Assembly (NCBI GenBank): GCA_964431735.1 | Contig: CAYSLJ010000146.1 | Span: forward strand, 1-17,401 | Source of the DNA: CALARM01 sp964431735 | Lineage (GTDB): Bacteria > Vulcanimicrobiota > SpSt-956 > JAKJGF01 | Length of the DNA stretch: 17,401 nucleotides | Direction of reading: 5' to 3' | Shown here: in pieces, positions 1 through 8,170 of the stretch | How positions within the stretch are numbered: the stretch's first letter is position 1 | How the letters are laid out: every line of letters starts with the position of its first letter | Program-made: the position numbers and the translations under genes | Notes under the pieces: generated by a model | Databases searched by the model: none | Seen by the model: only the letters and a program-made list of their open reading frames with translations | What the model was told of the DNA's origin: nothing

Positions 1-4
1 GTAA

Positions 5-43
5 TTATTTTCAGACAGTTCCTAAGAGACTGTAAGAAAATAA
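5..43. repeat. Two-part hairpin at the left edge
   Basis: TTATTTTC (5-12) pairs with GAAAATAA (36-43), and inside it ACAGT (15-19) pairs with ACTGT (29-33). A 2+2 nt internal loop separates the stems and the loop is 9 nt. The arms are A/T-rich on the outside, so it could be a bidirectional terminator of a gene left of the window or the end of a repeat element. No gene adjoins it within the window. Confidence 0.5.
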
Positions 44-76
44 CCCTGGCAAATTGTTAGAACGGTTATCATTCTC

Positions 77-104
77 GCGTCACGCGTTACGCGTTACGCG
101 TCAC
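77..104. repeat. GCGTNAC heptamer array (four units)
   Basis: Four consecutive 7-bp units read GCGTCAC, GCGTTAC, GCGTTAC, GCGTCAC. The same unit, often written GTNACGC on the other strand, recurs at 3676-3682, 3904-3915, 8171-8187, 8483-8506, 11822-11835 and 15322-15349, always outside genes. The unit is much richer in G+C than its surroundings. Confidence 0.8.
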
Positions 105-182
105 GATATAGACGTAAATATGATTGGGTTATTTCTTGACAACCCCTAAGAGTCTATCCGAAAAGTCGCCCCATAGCTTTCC

Positions 183-296
183 ACTGCCAGGCTCTTCCGA
201 AAAATCTATAATCCTCGTGCAAAACAACTATTTAATTTGCAAATTATTGTTAATACGGTATATATTTTTCTCCGGAGCCTCACCTGCCGGAAGGGT
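183..296. repeat. Degenerate inverted-repeat element
   Basis: The left arm (about 183-207, containing CTCTTCCGAAAAAT) is imperfectly complementary to the right arm (about 265-296, containing ATTTTTCTCCGGAG). The arms resemble those of the core of the element at 3722-3869 (CTCCTCCGAAAAAAT and ATTTTTTCTCCAGAG). Positions 199-222 also recur inverted at 11313-11336 with 23 of 24 bases identical. The remaining DNA between 1 and 308 shows no gene that I can support. Confidence 0.45.
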
Positions 297-308
297 GTGC
301 AATAAATA

Positions 309-1721
309 TTACTTTTTAGGCAGGTTCATTGAAATATTATTCTTATTTCTTCTTATTTTTCCTTTGAAATAAAAAACCATTGCTATTACTATAAATAATA
401 ATGAACCTCCTATTAATTTTCCTTCATAGAGAAGTGGATTTTTTGTTCCTTCAGGAGGTATGGAACTGAAAAACATGCTTAACAGTGTAATGAGAAGCCC
501 TGTAATAGATACGATACATATACCGGCTATTCCTCCCGGAATTAAACCTCCTGTGAATTTTTTTTTCTTTTTTATTATAAAGAGAGACATAAACATATAA
601 ACATAGGGAATAAATGTAACAATTACTGTCATATCCACAAGCAGTGTATAGGCTTCTTTAACAGTTGACCCTGCAATGGCCATAATAATAAATATGGAAG
701 AAATAAATCCCTGAAAAAGGATTGCCACATAAGGAGTATTCCATTCAGGGTGTATTTTACCGAAAGAAGACGGCAGGAAATTATCAATACCTGCTACAAA
801 TGGAATTCTTGCAGAGCCTGAAAGCCAGGCTCCTGTTCCTCCTACTCCGCCGAGAACGATAAATACTGCAATAATACTTGTAATAACAGGGAATCCTGTT
901 TTTAATTCCACTGATTTTATTGCCTGAAGGAGTCCTGTTATAACACTTATTTCGTCCCCGGGAAGAGCAGCAAGGAGAGATAACGTACCTGCTATATATA
1001 TAAAGGCTATCATTATTCCTGAAATAATTATAGCCTGCGGTAAAATTTTTCCAGGCTCCTTTATTTCATCACCCATTACAGAGGCAAGTTCAAGGCCGGC
1101 AAAACCGAAACATAGAGTGGAAAAAAAAGCAATCATTTTTATATTCCCAAAATCAGGAATGAGAGCTTTAAATGTAAAGGGACTGGCAAAACCGAATTTC
1201 CATGTAACGAAAGAACCGGCACATATGAGAACCACTATAGGCATCCAGGTCGCAATAGCCCCGAGATTTTGAACCCATTTTCCTGTTTTCATGCCCACAG
1301 TATTCAGTATTATGGCGAGCCACAGGATTACAAGACAGAATATGAGATTATAAAGTCTGTTTTTTTCCAGATAAAGAGCGGAGTTCCCAAATATATAGAC
1401 AGACGAACCTGCCATGTATATAAGAAGTGTTGGGTAGTATATGAGATTGGAAGTCCAGTAGCACCATCCGCATATGAAACCATGAAATTCTCCGAAACCA
1501 TGTTTGACCCACTGATATATGCCGCCTTCGGAAGGATATATACGGGATAGTTCCATTACAGTAAGCCCCTGTGGTATAAAGAATAAGAGAGCGGCCAGTA
1601 TCCAGAGGATAATGGAAGACATGCCTCCTGCCGCGGCATTTGAAATCCACCTGAGTCCTACAATGGCGGCAATATTAAAAAGTATGAGATCCCTGAGCCC
1701 GAGTTCTCTCTTCAGATCCAT
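309..1721 (-). CDS. APC-superfamily amino-acid permease
   Basis: A 470-residue integral membrane protein with about 12 hydrophobic segments. The N-terminal part has the APC (amino acid-polyamine-organocation) pattern: a first helix around residues 10-30 with GLRWISNAAAGG, then a second helix followed by ELSRIYPSEGGIYQWVKHGFG and the aromatic GFICGWCYWTSNL. A later segment, FGFAGLELASVMGDEIKEPGK, is the conserved cytoplasmic region of this family. It probably imports or exchanges amino acids at the inner membrane; substrate and direction cannot be read from the sequence. The start codon lies inside the last codons of the upstream secreted-protein gene (10-nt overlap), so the two are translationally coupled in one operon. 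The length is normal and the gene appears intact. The charged C-terminal tail has no recognisable domain. Confidence 0.9.
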   Translation of the reverse strand: MDLKRELGLRDLILFNIAAIVGLRWISNAAAGGMSSIILWILAALLFFIPQGLTVMELSRIYPSEGGIYQWVKHGFGEFHGFICGWCYWTSNLIYYPTLLIYMAGSSVYIFGNSALYLEKNRLYNLIFCLVILWLAIILNTVGMKTGKWVQNLGAIATWMPIVVLICAGSFVTWKFGFASPFTFKALIPDFGNIKMIAFFSTLCFGFAGLELASVMGDEIKEPGKILPQAIIISGIMIAFIYIAGTLSLLAALPGDEISVITGLLQAIKSVELKTGFPVITSIIAVFIVLGGVGGTGAWLSGSARIPFVAGIDNFLPSSFGKIHPEWNTPYVAILFQGFISSIFIIMAIAGSTVKEAYTLLVDMTVIVTFIPYVYMFMSLFIIKKKKKFTGGLIPGGIAGICIVSITGLLITLLSMFFSSIPPEGTKNPLLYEGKLIGGSLLFIVIAMVFYFKGKIRRNKNNISMNLPKK

Positions 1722-2428
1722 TTTTCTTCACAGGGAAAAGGAAATTTGTAGGAGGCATGCAACGTTTTGCCGTTTATAACAAAAACTGAAGCTTCACCGG
1801 TTACTTTTTTAAAATCTTTAAAATATTTAAAATCCAGATAGAGCCTGTAAGAAACTCTTTTTTTTACAGTTTCCGGAGATTTAAGGTCAGGCCATCCTTC
1901 AGGCCATGGAGTTCCTTTTTCATCCCCGAAGGGCATGAGAATAACCTGGAACTTTGCCGGATCCCATTCAATGGCTTTAGAATTATTATAAGAAATAATT
2001 TTGTCGAACATATTAAGAAAAGCTTTCGGTGTATGATTTCTTGCTTTTTCATCACTTCGCAGATTTGCATAAAGCCGGGCTGTTTCCCTCTGACCATCTT
2101 TGAATAGATAGATGGTATTTTCGACTTTATAATCAATAGTAACAGCTTCACAGTAAAGATGAAATTCCTTCAGGTTTTTCTCCCGGTCAAGGGAAGCTAT
2201 AAAATCGTTTTTTTCTTTTTCCGACAGTATGGCAGATAAATAGGAATCTTTTTCTTTTTTGTATATAACCAGGCCGTCATCATAGAGAGCAAATGTGGCA
2301 CTGTTTGCTCCCATGATTTTGAAAAATGGATCTTTTTCCATTAATACTACAAGAGGCTGTCTTTCGGAAGCAAAGGAAGGTGTTATAAAAGATATCACTA
2401 ATAATAGAAGAAAACATATTTTACACAT
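1712..2428 (-). CDS. Secreted protein of unknown function, coupled to the permease
   Basis: 238 residues beginning with a typical signal peptide: a short Lys-containing n-region, a hydrophobic run (FLLLLVISFIT) and a probable cleavage site after SFA near residue 20. There is no lipobox cysteine at the cleavage site, so it is predicted to be exported as a soluble envelope protein. The mature part is mixed alpha/beta; it contains the segment FALYDDGLVIYKKEKDSYLS and several Lys/Glu-rich stretches, but no catalytic motif that I recognise. The start is supported by AAGGAGC on the minus strand about 7 nt upstream. Its last codons overlap the start of the permease gene, so a linked envelope role, such as handling the permease substrate, is possible but is only inference from context. 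Confidence 0.75.
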   Translation of the reverse strand: MCKICFLLLLVISFITPSFASERQPLVVLMEKDPFFKIMGANSATFALYDDGLVIYKKEKDSYLSAILSEKEKNDFIASLDREKNLKEFHLYCEAVTIDYKVENTIYLFKDGQRETARLYANLRSDEKARNHTPKAFLNMFDKIISYNNSKAIEWDPAKFQVILMPFGDEKGTPWPEGWPDLKSPETVKKRVSYRLYLDFKYFKDFKKVTGEASVFVINGKTLHASYKFPFPCEEKWI

Positions 2429-2467
2429 AAAAAAGCTCCTTTATCTAAGATTATGCGGAAGAGTTCG

Positions 2468-2627
2468 GCAGTCAGTCCGTTATTAATTAGTGAAAAGTGA
2501 ATAGTGAAAAGTAATTAAAATAACGTTTTTTTCACTTTTCACTTTTCACTCTTAATATTCTACGATAAATTTCTTTTTCCATTGTATGTAAAATCACCTG
2601 TCATTTTTCAACACAATCGCTGACTGC
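2468..2627. repeat. Heptamer palindrome element, inverted relative of 10917-11132
   Basis: GTGAAAA/GTGAATA/GTGAAAA units (2490-2510) face TTTTCAC units (2529-2549), forming a long hairpin. The stretch from about 2540 to 2614, read on the minus strand, matches the left part of the element at 10918-10992 almost base for base, including GACAGGTGATTTTACATACA. The outer boundary may be the perfect 8-bp inverted repeat GCAGTCAG (2468-2475) and CTGACTGC (2620-2627). The element fills the gap between the metallopeptidase-like gene and the secreted-protein gene. Confidence 0.75.
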
Positions 2628-2641
2628 TGATAGCTAAAACA

Positions 2642-3610
2642 TTATTCTTCGTACTGGAGGAATTCCGGATCTATCTTCCTGTAGTCGACACTCCTGGTAG
2701 TAGTCGGGAATTCATATCCGTTAAAGATCTGCTCCTTATAATAATTATAGGATTCTTTCATTATATCGATAGATTCGCTTACATATTTAGCTTCTTCACT
2801 GTCAGGAATCAGTGTTTTCAGTTCTTTTTCCATAGAAGCAATTTTATCTTTAAATCTTTGCGGGTAAGCAATATATTCTCTGAAGGTTTCGGCAAAATGT
2901 TCTTTAAAGTTTTTCCTTGAATATTTCTCTGCCTTTGCACCGTCTTTCATCCAGGGATGGGATTCTACGTAGGTATCACACCTGTCCCATACCGTTCCTG
3001 TAGCATCCGGTGCTATGTTATCGGGATCATAACCTTTTGCCGTTGCGTCTCTTTCTATAGTATCTGCTCTTACCGTTATATCTATGCCCCTGGAGTCTAA
3101 AATCGGTGGATATGGGCTTTCTCCCGGCACATCAGGTTTTAACGCATCATGAGTGGCATGGCCGTATTCATGAATTGAAGTAAGGGTCATGGTCTGAACA
3201 GGAAAAGGTTTATCTGTTTTTGTAAAACGGTATATTACAATATCTTTAAGCATCGGGGAATATCTTCCTGCCGCTTTTTTGTTCGGATCTTTTGCTTCCA
3301 CAGAGAGAGGTAGATTTACAGGTCTTTTTTCTTTCGGCATTTTAGATACTACAGCTTCCATGCCTTTCATTAATTGTATCTGATCCTGATCTGTCATAAG
3401 GTTTGACGGACAGGAAAATTTTATACCCATTTCTGCAAGCCTGTTTTTCCCGGCAATTAATTCAGGGTTTATTGTATTTGCTGAAGGACTGATTTCGCCG
3501 GGTTTATATGAATCTACCTGTTCCGGATTCTTTAAAATTTTCTTATGTGAACCTGATAAAGAACCTGATTTTGCAACATGTGTATTGTAATTACTTTTAA
3601 TCTCTGCCAT
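2642..3610 (-). CDS. Putative zinc metallopeptidase with HEYGH motif (lethal-factor-like)
   Basis: 322 residues. HEYGH at residues 147-151 is a gluzincin-type HExxH zinc site: His147 and His151 as ligands and Glu148 as catalytic base. About 90 residues later EHFAETFREY (237-246) offers a third acidic ligand, with Glu241 the best candidate. This spacing, and the FAE(T/A)FR context, resembles the catalytic domain of the anthrax lethal factor-like (ATLF-like) family. Residues 1-50 are Ser/Asn/Lys-rich and look disordered. There is no signal peptide and no membrane segment, so the protein is cytoplasmic or uses a non-Sec export route. The start is supported by AAAGGGGAT on the minus strand upstream of ATG. 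It stands alone between two repeat elements, with no neighbour that suggests a substrate. The metallopeptidase fold is fairly sure; toxin or effector function is speculation. Confidence 0.7.
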   Translation of the reverse strand: MAEIKSNYNTHVAKSGSLSGSHKKILKNPEQVDSYKPGEISPSANTINPELIAGKNRLAEMGIKFSCPSNLMTDQDQIQLMKGMEAVVSKMPKEKRPVNLPLSVEAKDPNKKAAGRYSPMLKDIVIYRFTKTDKPFPVQTMTLTSIHEYGHATHDALKPDVPGESPYPPILDSRGIDITVRADTIERDATAKGYDPDNIAPDATGTVWDRCDTYVESHPWMKDGAKAEKYSRKNFKEHFAETFREYIAYPQRFKDKIASMEKELKTLIPDSEEAKYVSESIDIMKESYNYYKEQIFNGYEFPTTTRSVDYRKIDPEFLQYEE

Positions 3611-3635
3611 GAAGAAATCCCCTTTTCTGTTAATG

Positions 3636-3958
3636 TATTACCGAGGTGAGCATAAATAATACATAACTGCTCTCGTGACGCCTTACGCGCAATGGCATTA
3701 AGTTAACGTTATAACCGTCTAAATTGGCTGCCTGGCGCTCCTCCGAAAAAATCTAAACTGTAACATTTATATCTGTTAGAGCTTACATCATGCTACTTTA
3801 CACTGTATATCAATTAAATACACTTGTGCCGCCGTGATATTTTTTCTCCAGAGCACCAGGCAGCCAATTTGCTATATGTTTCTTAACTTAACGCCATTGC
3901 GCCTTACGCGTGACGGGAAGAAGACCTTTATTACATGCTTATGCTCAGGTCAATAATA
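3636..3958. mobile_element. Outer MITE-like element interrupted by a second element
   Basis: The left end TTACCGAGGTGAGCATAA (3638-3655) and the right end TTATGCTCAGGTCA (3938-3951) are imperfect inverted repeats. The inward-lying parts (CATAAATAATACAT, then CTCTCGTGACGC; GTGACGGGAAGAAG, then TTTATTACATGC) match both halves of the roughly 100-bp element at 11784-11884, which lacks the middle. Positions 3690-3899 are therefore best explained as a later insertion into this element. It lies upstream of the metallopeptidase-like gene (minus) and of hsdM (plus). No transposase is encoded. Confidence 0.7.
3690..3899. mobile_element. 210-bp MITE with terminal inverted repeats and 11-bp target duplication
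   Basis: The termini CAATGGCATTAAGTTAA (3690-3706) and TTAACTTAACGCCATTG (3883-3899) are inverted repeats matching at 16 of 17 positions. They are flanked directly by exact copies of CGCCTTACGCG at 3679-3689 and 3900-3910, as expected for a target-site duplication. A second inverted pair lies inside: AATTGGCTGCCTGG (3723-3736) with CCAGGCAGCCAATT (3856-3869), continuing into CTCCGAAAAAAT and ATTTTTTCTCC. The centre (3754-3835) is AT-rich with no open reading frame. It is non-autonomous by size. Confidence 0.8.
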
Positions 3959-4026
3959 TTATAGAATAAATTCGTAAAAAGTAAAGTGTTTATGATGATT
4001 TAAGCCAAAGTTTAACATGTTGTTAA

Positions 4027-4057
4027 CAATTACCGGGGTGAGTATAAATAATACATA
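4027..4057. repeat. Solo left end of the 11784-type element
   Basis: ATTACCGGGGTGAGTATA followed by AATAATACATAT matches the left ends at 3637 and 11784. No matching right end follows within the next 200 bases, so this is a solo or decayed end. The 663-bp gap from 3611 to 4273 is otherwise AT-rich and shows no gene. Confidence 0.55.
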
Positions 4058-4219
4058 TAAAAGATAGAACTTTTTTGTATTTACTTGACGGAATAAATCT
4101 CGAGATGTGGCAAATATTTAGAGATGTATAAAGTGATATATCTACATTTTTGACTTATTATTTATTTCATATATCTTTTAATATTATTCCTGCAGGGTTT
4201 ATAAATAATAGAATAGAAT

Positions 4220-4264
4220 ATATAAATCTATTTGAGGTATAGAAATAGGGATTTATATAAGGAG
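4220..4264 (+). promoter_or_regulatory. Hairpin abutting the hsdM ribosome binding site
   Basis: ATATAAATC plus TATTT (4220-4233) pairs with AAATA plus GATTTATAT (4243-4258), giving 14 base pairs with a 2-nt bulge and a 9-nt loop. The stem ends at 4258 and the AAGGAG ribosome binding site begins at 4259, with ATG at 4274. It could be an operator (restriction-modification genes are often tightly controlled) or an mRNA stem affecting ribosome loading. This reading is inference. Confidence 0.5.
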
Positions 4265-4273
4265 TAAATGTAA

Positions 4274-5287
4274 ATGGTAAACATTAATGAACATGCTGGA
4301 TTTATATGGAGTATTGCAGAATTTCTCAGAGGTGATTATAAGCAGTCAGAATACGGGAAGGTGATATTACCTCTTACAGTCCTGAGAAGATTAGACTGTG
4401 TCCTGGCCCCTACTAAACAAAAGGTATTGGAGTTCCTTCCGAAGATTGAAACCATGAAGATACAGAATATTGATCCGGTCCTTAACCAGAAGGCAGGGTT
4501 TAATTTTCATAATAAGAGTAAGTATGATTTTGAAAAGCTCATGGCAGACCCTGACAACATTGCTGCCAATCTACGGAATTATATAAGCGGATTTTCTGTA
4601 GATGCCAGAGATATTATTGTTGAATATTTCAAATTTGATGAACAGATTACCAGGCTGGATAAGGCAAATTTATTGTATCTGGTTATCCAGAAATTCTGCG
4701 GTGTCGATTTTCATCCTGATAAGGTAAGCAACCTTGAGATGGGTTATATCTTCGAAGAACTTATCAGGAAATTCTCTGAAATCTCAAATGAGACTGCCGG
4801 AGAACATTTTACTCCCAGGGAAGTTATAAGGCTCATGGTGGATCTGTTATTCATTAATGATAGAGACATACTGGTTAAAAAGGGCATTGTCAAAACCATG
4901 TATGACCCTGCCTGTGGGACCGGTGGAATGCTTTCCATTTCAGAAGAATATCTGAGGGAACTCAATCCTGATGCCATACTGGAAGTCTTCGGCCAGGAAC
5001 TTAACGACGAGTCCTATGCCATATGCAAATCAGATATGCTCATAAAGGGCCAGGATGCCAGTAATATTAAATCCGGTAATTCATTCAGTACAGATGGATT
5101 GAAGAATGAAAAGTTTGATTACATGCTTTCAAATCCACCCTTTGGAGTGGAGTGGAAGAAGGTAGAGAAAGAGATAAAAGATGAACATGAGAAACTTGGC
5201 TTTGCTGGTAGATTTGGAGCAGGACTACCCAGTATAGAACACCCCGGCATCCCGAAGTTCTATAAGAGCTCAAGCTATTGCTTATGA
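4274..5287 (+). pseudogene. hsdM: Type I restriction-modification DNA methyltransferase subunit, 3'-truncated
   Basis: 337 residues, against about 480-520 for intact HsdM. The N-terminal helical HsdM_N domain is present (about 5-130; FIWSIAEFLRGDYKQSEYGK). The N6-adenine methyltransferase domain follows, with GEHFTPREV (176-184), the SAM-binding DPACGTGGM (211-219) and the catalytic NPPF (287-290). Homology runs through GFAGRFGAGLP to about residue 319, where HsdM normally continues with a segment leading to the last catalytic-domain strands. Here it switches to an unrelated 18-residue tail and stops. None of the other frames after 5230 restores HsdM sequence, so this looks like loss of the 3' third by rearrangement rather than a single frameshift. 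No hsdS or hsdR lies nearby. The start is well supported by AAGGAG 9 nt upstream. Probably non-functional. Confidence 0.88.
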
Positions 5288-5391
5288 CTGTTTTGTAAAG
5301 CATTTGCCTGGATGCATGTGAGTTTATGTGTTTGTAATTGATTTTTTTTCTGAACGGGCCATATTGTAGTGAAGTGTCTTTATAACTCGGT

Positions 5392-6849
5392 CTAAAAATA
5401 CTTGATTGCTGCCAGTAAAAGTCCGGCAAGGGCAAGTAACCACATATAGGGAACAGTCTCTTTTAAAATCTTCTGAGTATCCAGTCCCAGATAATTTGCT
5501 ATCCATACATTATGGGTATTTGTCGGATCACATACACCCTGAATCATGCCTACCGAGAAAATAGCACCCATAATGGCTGTGCCGGGAATGGAACCGGTAG
5601 AAACCATTAATGCCATGAGACCGCTTCCAAGACCCCACAGGTTAAGAGGCCCTCTGTATAATGCAAGGGGAGCACAGATGGTGAAAAACAGAATATAACC
5701 TGTGCCGGAAGAGGGCATTACCGCAGTTATAAGAGGGGTCATAACAGATTTTACGCTGTCATGCATGACTGAATTTAAAAGCATGCCAATGCCTATCATA
5801 AGTGCCACTGCCGGTGCCACATTTGCTATGCCTTCAAAAATGGATTTAGTAAAAATTTGAACGGAATTTCTTCCTTTATGGATTGTTGTAATAATACAGT
5901 AAATCATTCCGGCCATAAGAGCCGGTATGATAGGGAATATATACGGTGGATTTAAAGTTTCTATTCTGCTGATTAAAGCAGAGCCGAAGACCAGAACAAG
6001 GGGCACTAGTGGCGTAAGAAGGGCATACCATGGTGGTTCATATTCTTTAGAAGGAATAGCCGGTATTTCTTTTAACCCTTTTTTTAACCATACTTCTTTC
6101 TGCAGAGCCTCTACGTCAATGTCTCTTTTGAAAGCGCTCTGAGGCATTTTTCGTTTCCTGATAAACCCTGTTTTTATACCGTCTTTTTTAAATTCCATCA
6201 AGATAAAAATAATTATGGAAATGAAGAATAATATACCGAAAGGGCCTGCGAAATTTATGATTTCTTCTTTTTGAAGTTTCAGCACATCTATGTAAAGCTG
6301 CCAGTTTACGAAATTAAATACTCCTCCCAGTGAAAGAGAGAGGAGGAATATACATCCTGCTGTCATAGGTGTTATACCGATGGATAACATGATGGGAAAT
6401 ACTATTGTGGCTACCATGATAATCGCCCCGAGACCTCCGAGCACAGTAAACAGTGTGGCTATGACAATTACAAGAGAGATTGCTATGATGAGAGGTCTGT
6501 CTCCTGCAAGTTCTGCAGTCTTTTTTATAAGGTTTTTTGCTATGCCTGTCTTATCTATTAACTGGCCCAGCATGGAACCGAAGAGCACTGTCATTATAGT
6601 GCCCGATAGTTTCCATGTTCCTTCGTCCAGAACCAGTTTTATTATATTCTTTGCCGGATCTGTTATCATAGACACAGGAACGGTATTTTTACTTAATATG
6701 AGATGAAAAATTTCCGCAAAAGGAATCATTGAAATAACTGAAATGATAAATGCCATAACAGGCAGTGCTATAAGTGCTGAAATTTTATTGGTATACATCA
6801 GTGCTGCCATGATAAAGAAAACCGTTATAATGACAATTGCTATAAACAT
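5392..6849 (-). CDS. Ion-transporter-superfamily organic anion permease
   Basis: A 485-residue inner-membrane protein with roughly 11-12 hydrophobic segments in two halves, separated by a hydrophilic loop around residues 220-265. The first half has the GTIMTVLFGSMLGQLIDKTG and GGLGAIIMVATIVFP segments; the second has GPLNLWGLGSGLMAL and CDPTNTHNVWIANYLG. This two-half layout with Gly-rich re-entrant segments and an Asn/Thr-rich motif before the last helix is typical of IT-superfamily carriers (citrate/CitMHS, GntP and related families). The likely role is uptake of a carboxylate such as citrate, gluconate or lactate with a cation; the exact substrate is not readable. It follows the Ser/Thr kinase gene after a 3-nt gap, so the two are almost certainly co-transcribed. 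GAGG about 14 nt upstream of ATG is a weak ribosome binding site, consistent with coupling. Confidence 0.75.
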   Translation of the reverse strand: MFIAIVIITVFFIMAALMYTNKISALIALPVMAFIISVISMIPFAEIFHLILSKNTVPVSMITDPAKNIIKLVLDEGTWKLSGTIMTVLFGSMLGQLIDKTGIAKNLIKKTAELAGDRPLIIAISLVIVIATLFTVLGGLGAIIMVATIVFPIMLSIGITPMTAGCIFLLSLSLGGVFNFVNWQLYIDVLKLQKEEIINFAGPFGILFFISIIIFILMEFKKDGIKTGFIRKRKMPQSAFKRDIDVEALQKEVWLKKGLKEIPAIPSKEYEPPWYALLTPLVPLVLVFGSALISRIETLNPPYIFPIIPALMAGMIYCIITTIHKGRNSVQIFTKSIFEGIANVAPAVALMIGIGMLLNSVMHDSVKSVMTPLITAVMPSSGTGYILFFTICAPLALYRGPLNLWGLGSGLMALMVSTGSIPGTAIMGAIFSVGMIQGVCDPTNTHNVWIANYLGLDTQKILKETVPYMWLLALAGLLLAAIKYF

Positions 6850-6852
6850 AAT

Positions 6853-8142
6853 TTATTTAATAACCTCATTTATTTTATCTAAAAGATTTTCCATATATGT
6901 TCTGTCTTTGGACATAAAAACTTTTATTTCCTGTGAGGACATTCCGAGAATAAGTATATAATTATAATCCCTTACCGTTAAAAGCATAATCAGATACAGG
7001 ATTCCTATGAAGATCAGTATAAATATACCTGCTTCCGTAGCAACAATAGGTCTCAGAAAAAAAACAATACTTATGAACATTGCAAATGCTATACAGCCAT
7101 TTGTGATTACATATCTCCTGTCCAGTTCTTTTTTTATTTTAGCAGATCTTATTTCAGATAAATTATATTCATTCTCCTGAATAATCAATTGAGTTCCTGT
7201 CAGAGTGACATCTTCATCTTCATAGAAGATTTTATCTATTATTTCTTTACAGGGTTTGGGAGCCAATTTTTCTTTTTTATAAATCCCCGGTAATTGTTTA
7301 TCTTCCCTTTTGTTTTTTTTATGTTTTTTAGAAATCTTCTCTATAGACACGAGCATTTCTGCGGCAGTAGAAAACCTTTCATCTAAATTATCTTTTAAGG
7401 ATTTTATAATGATTTTTTCGAGATCTGCCGGCAGAGACGGAATGATATGCCTTACCGGTTCAAATTTAAAAGGCAGTGGTTCTATGCCTGTAAGAAGACA
7501 GTGCATGGTGGCTCCCAGACTGTATAGATCGGATCGTGCTTCTGCATTACCTTTACACTGTTCTACCGGTGCAAATCCGCCTGTGCCTATGGCAGTTTTT
7601 CCTGTGTCATCCCGGGCAATTACCCTTGCTATACCGAAATCTATGAGCATTACCCTTCCGTCATTATGGAGCATAATATTTGCCGGTTTTATGTCTCTGT
7701 ATATGACAGGAGGATTTTGATTGTGCAGGTAAACGAGTAAATCAAGGATTTCTATTGACCATTCTATGACTTTCCTTCCGGGGAATCCCGGGTTGCCTTC
7801 CCTTTTTAATTTAGTTTCCAGATCTTCACCGTCAATAAAGGTCATTGCAAGGTAATAACGGCCCATATTCAGAAAATAATCAAATACTTTTGGAAGATTC
7901 GGATGGTCAAGCCTGGCAAGAAGTTTTGCTTCTCTCTGGAACCATAAAGCAGACTGTTCCTGGATTTTAGCGGAACCAAAAGGGGGGATGAGTTCTTTTA
8001 TTGCACAGATACAGTCCAGTTTTTCATCTGAAGCTTTATAGACTGCTCCCATACCACCGGCTTTTATAAGTGATATAATTTTATACCTGTGTTCCAGTAT
8101 TGTTCCTTCTGTGAGTGGTTCGTTTTGTGAAAATTCTGCCAA
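6853..8142 (-). CDS. Hanks-type Ser/Thr protein kinase with C-terminal membrane domain
   Basis: 429 residues. The kinase domain spans about residues 20-270: Gly-rich loop KAGGMGAVYKA (27-37), ATP-anchoring Lys49 in AIKE, alpha-C Glu71, catalytic loop YRDIKPANIM (148-157; Asp150, Asn155), DFG (168-170) and a GTGGFAPVEQ activation segment. The usual His of HRD is Tyr, but all catalytic residues are kept, so it should be active. A basic linker (about 270-300) leads to a C-terminal region with two hydrophobic helices (about 345-365 and 370-392) and a final amphipathic helix. This part resembles the small DUF6232-type membrane domain. The start is TTG at 8142, with AGGCGG upstream on the minus strand; no better ATG is nearby. 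It lies 3 nt upstream of the organic anion transporter, which is a plausible regulatory target. Confidence 0.9.
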   Translation of the reverse strand: MAEFSQNEPLTEGTILEHRYKIISLIKAGGMGAVYKASDEKLDCICAIKELIPPFGSAKIQEQSALWFQREAKLLARLDHPNLPKVFDYFLNMGRYYLAMTFIDGEDLETKLKREGNPGFPGRKVIEWSIEILDLLVYLHNQNPPVIYRDIKPANIMLHNDGRVMLIDFGIARVIARDDTGKTAIGTGGFAPVEQCKGNAEARSDLYSLGATMHCLLTGIEPLPFKFEPVRHIIPSLPADLEKIIIKSLKDNLDERFSTAAEMLVSIEKISKKHKKNKREDKQLPGIYKKEKLAPKPCKEIIDKIFYEDEDVTLTGTQLIIQENEYNLSEIRSAKIKKELDRRYVITNGCIAFAMFISIVFFLRPIVATEAGIFILIFIGILYLIMLLTVRDYNYILILGMSSQEIKVFMSKDRTYMENLLDKINEVIK

Positions 8143-8170
8143 TATTTTACCGCCTGTTCTATTTGTTATC

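Noticed and set aside
124..372. 82-codon plus-strand frame
   Set aside because: It runs through a repeat element and into the permease 3' end on the other strand, with no family signal or ribosome binding site.
1269..1550. Plus-strand frame across the permease gene
   Set aside because: It lies wholly inside the permease coding sequence, has no ribosome binding site and shows no domain.
5288..5391. Frameshifted continuation of hsdM
   Set aside because: None of the three plus-strand frames after 5230 shows recognisable HsdM sequence.
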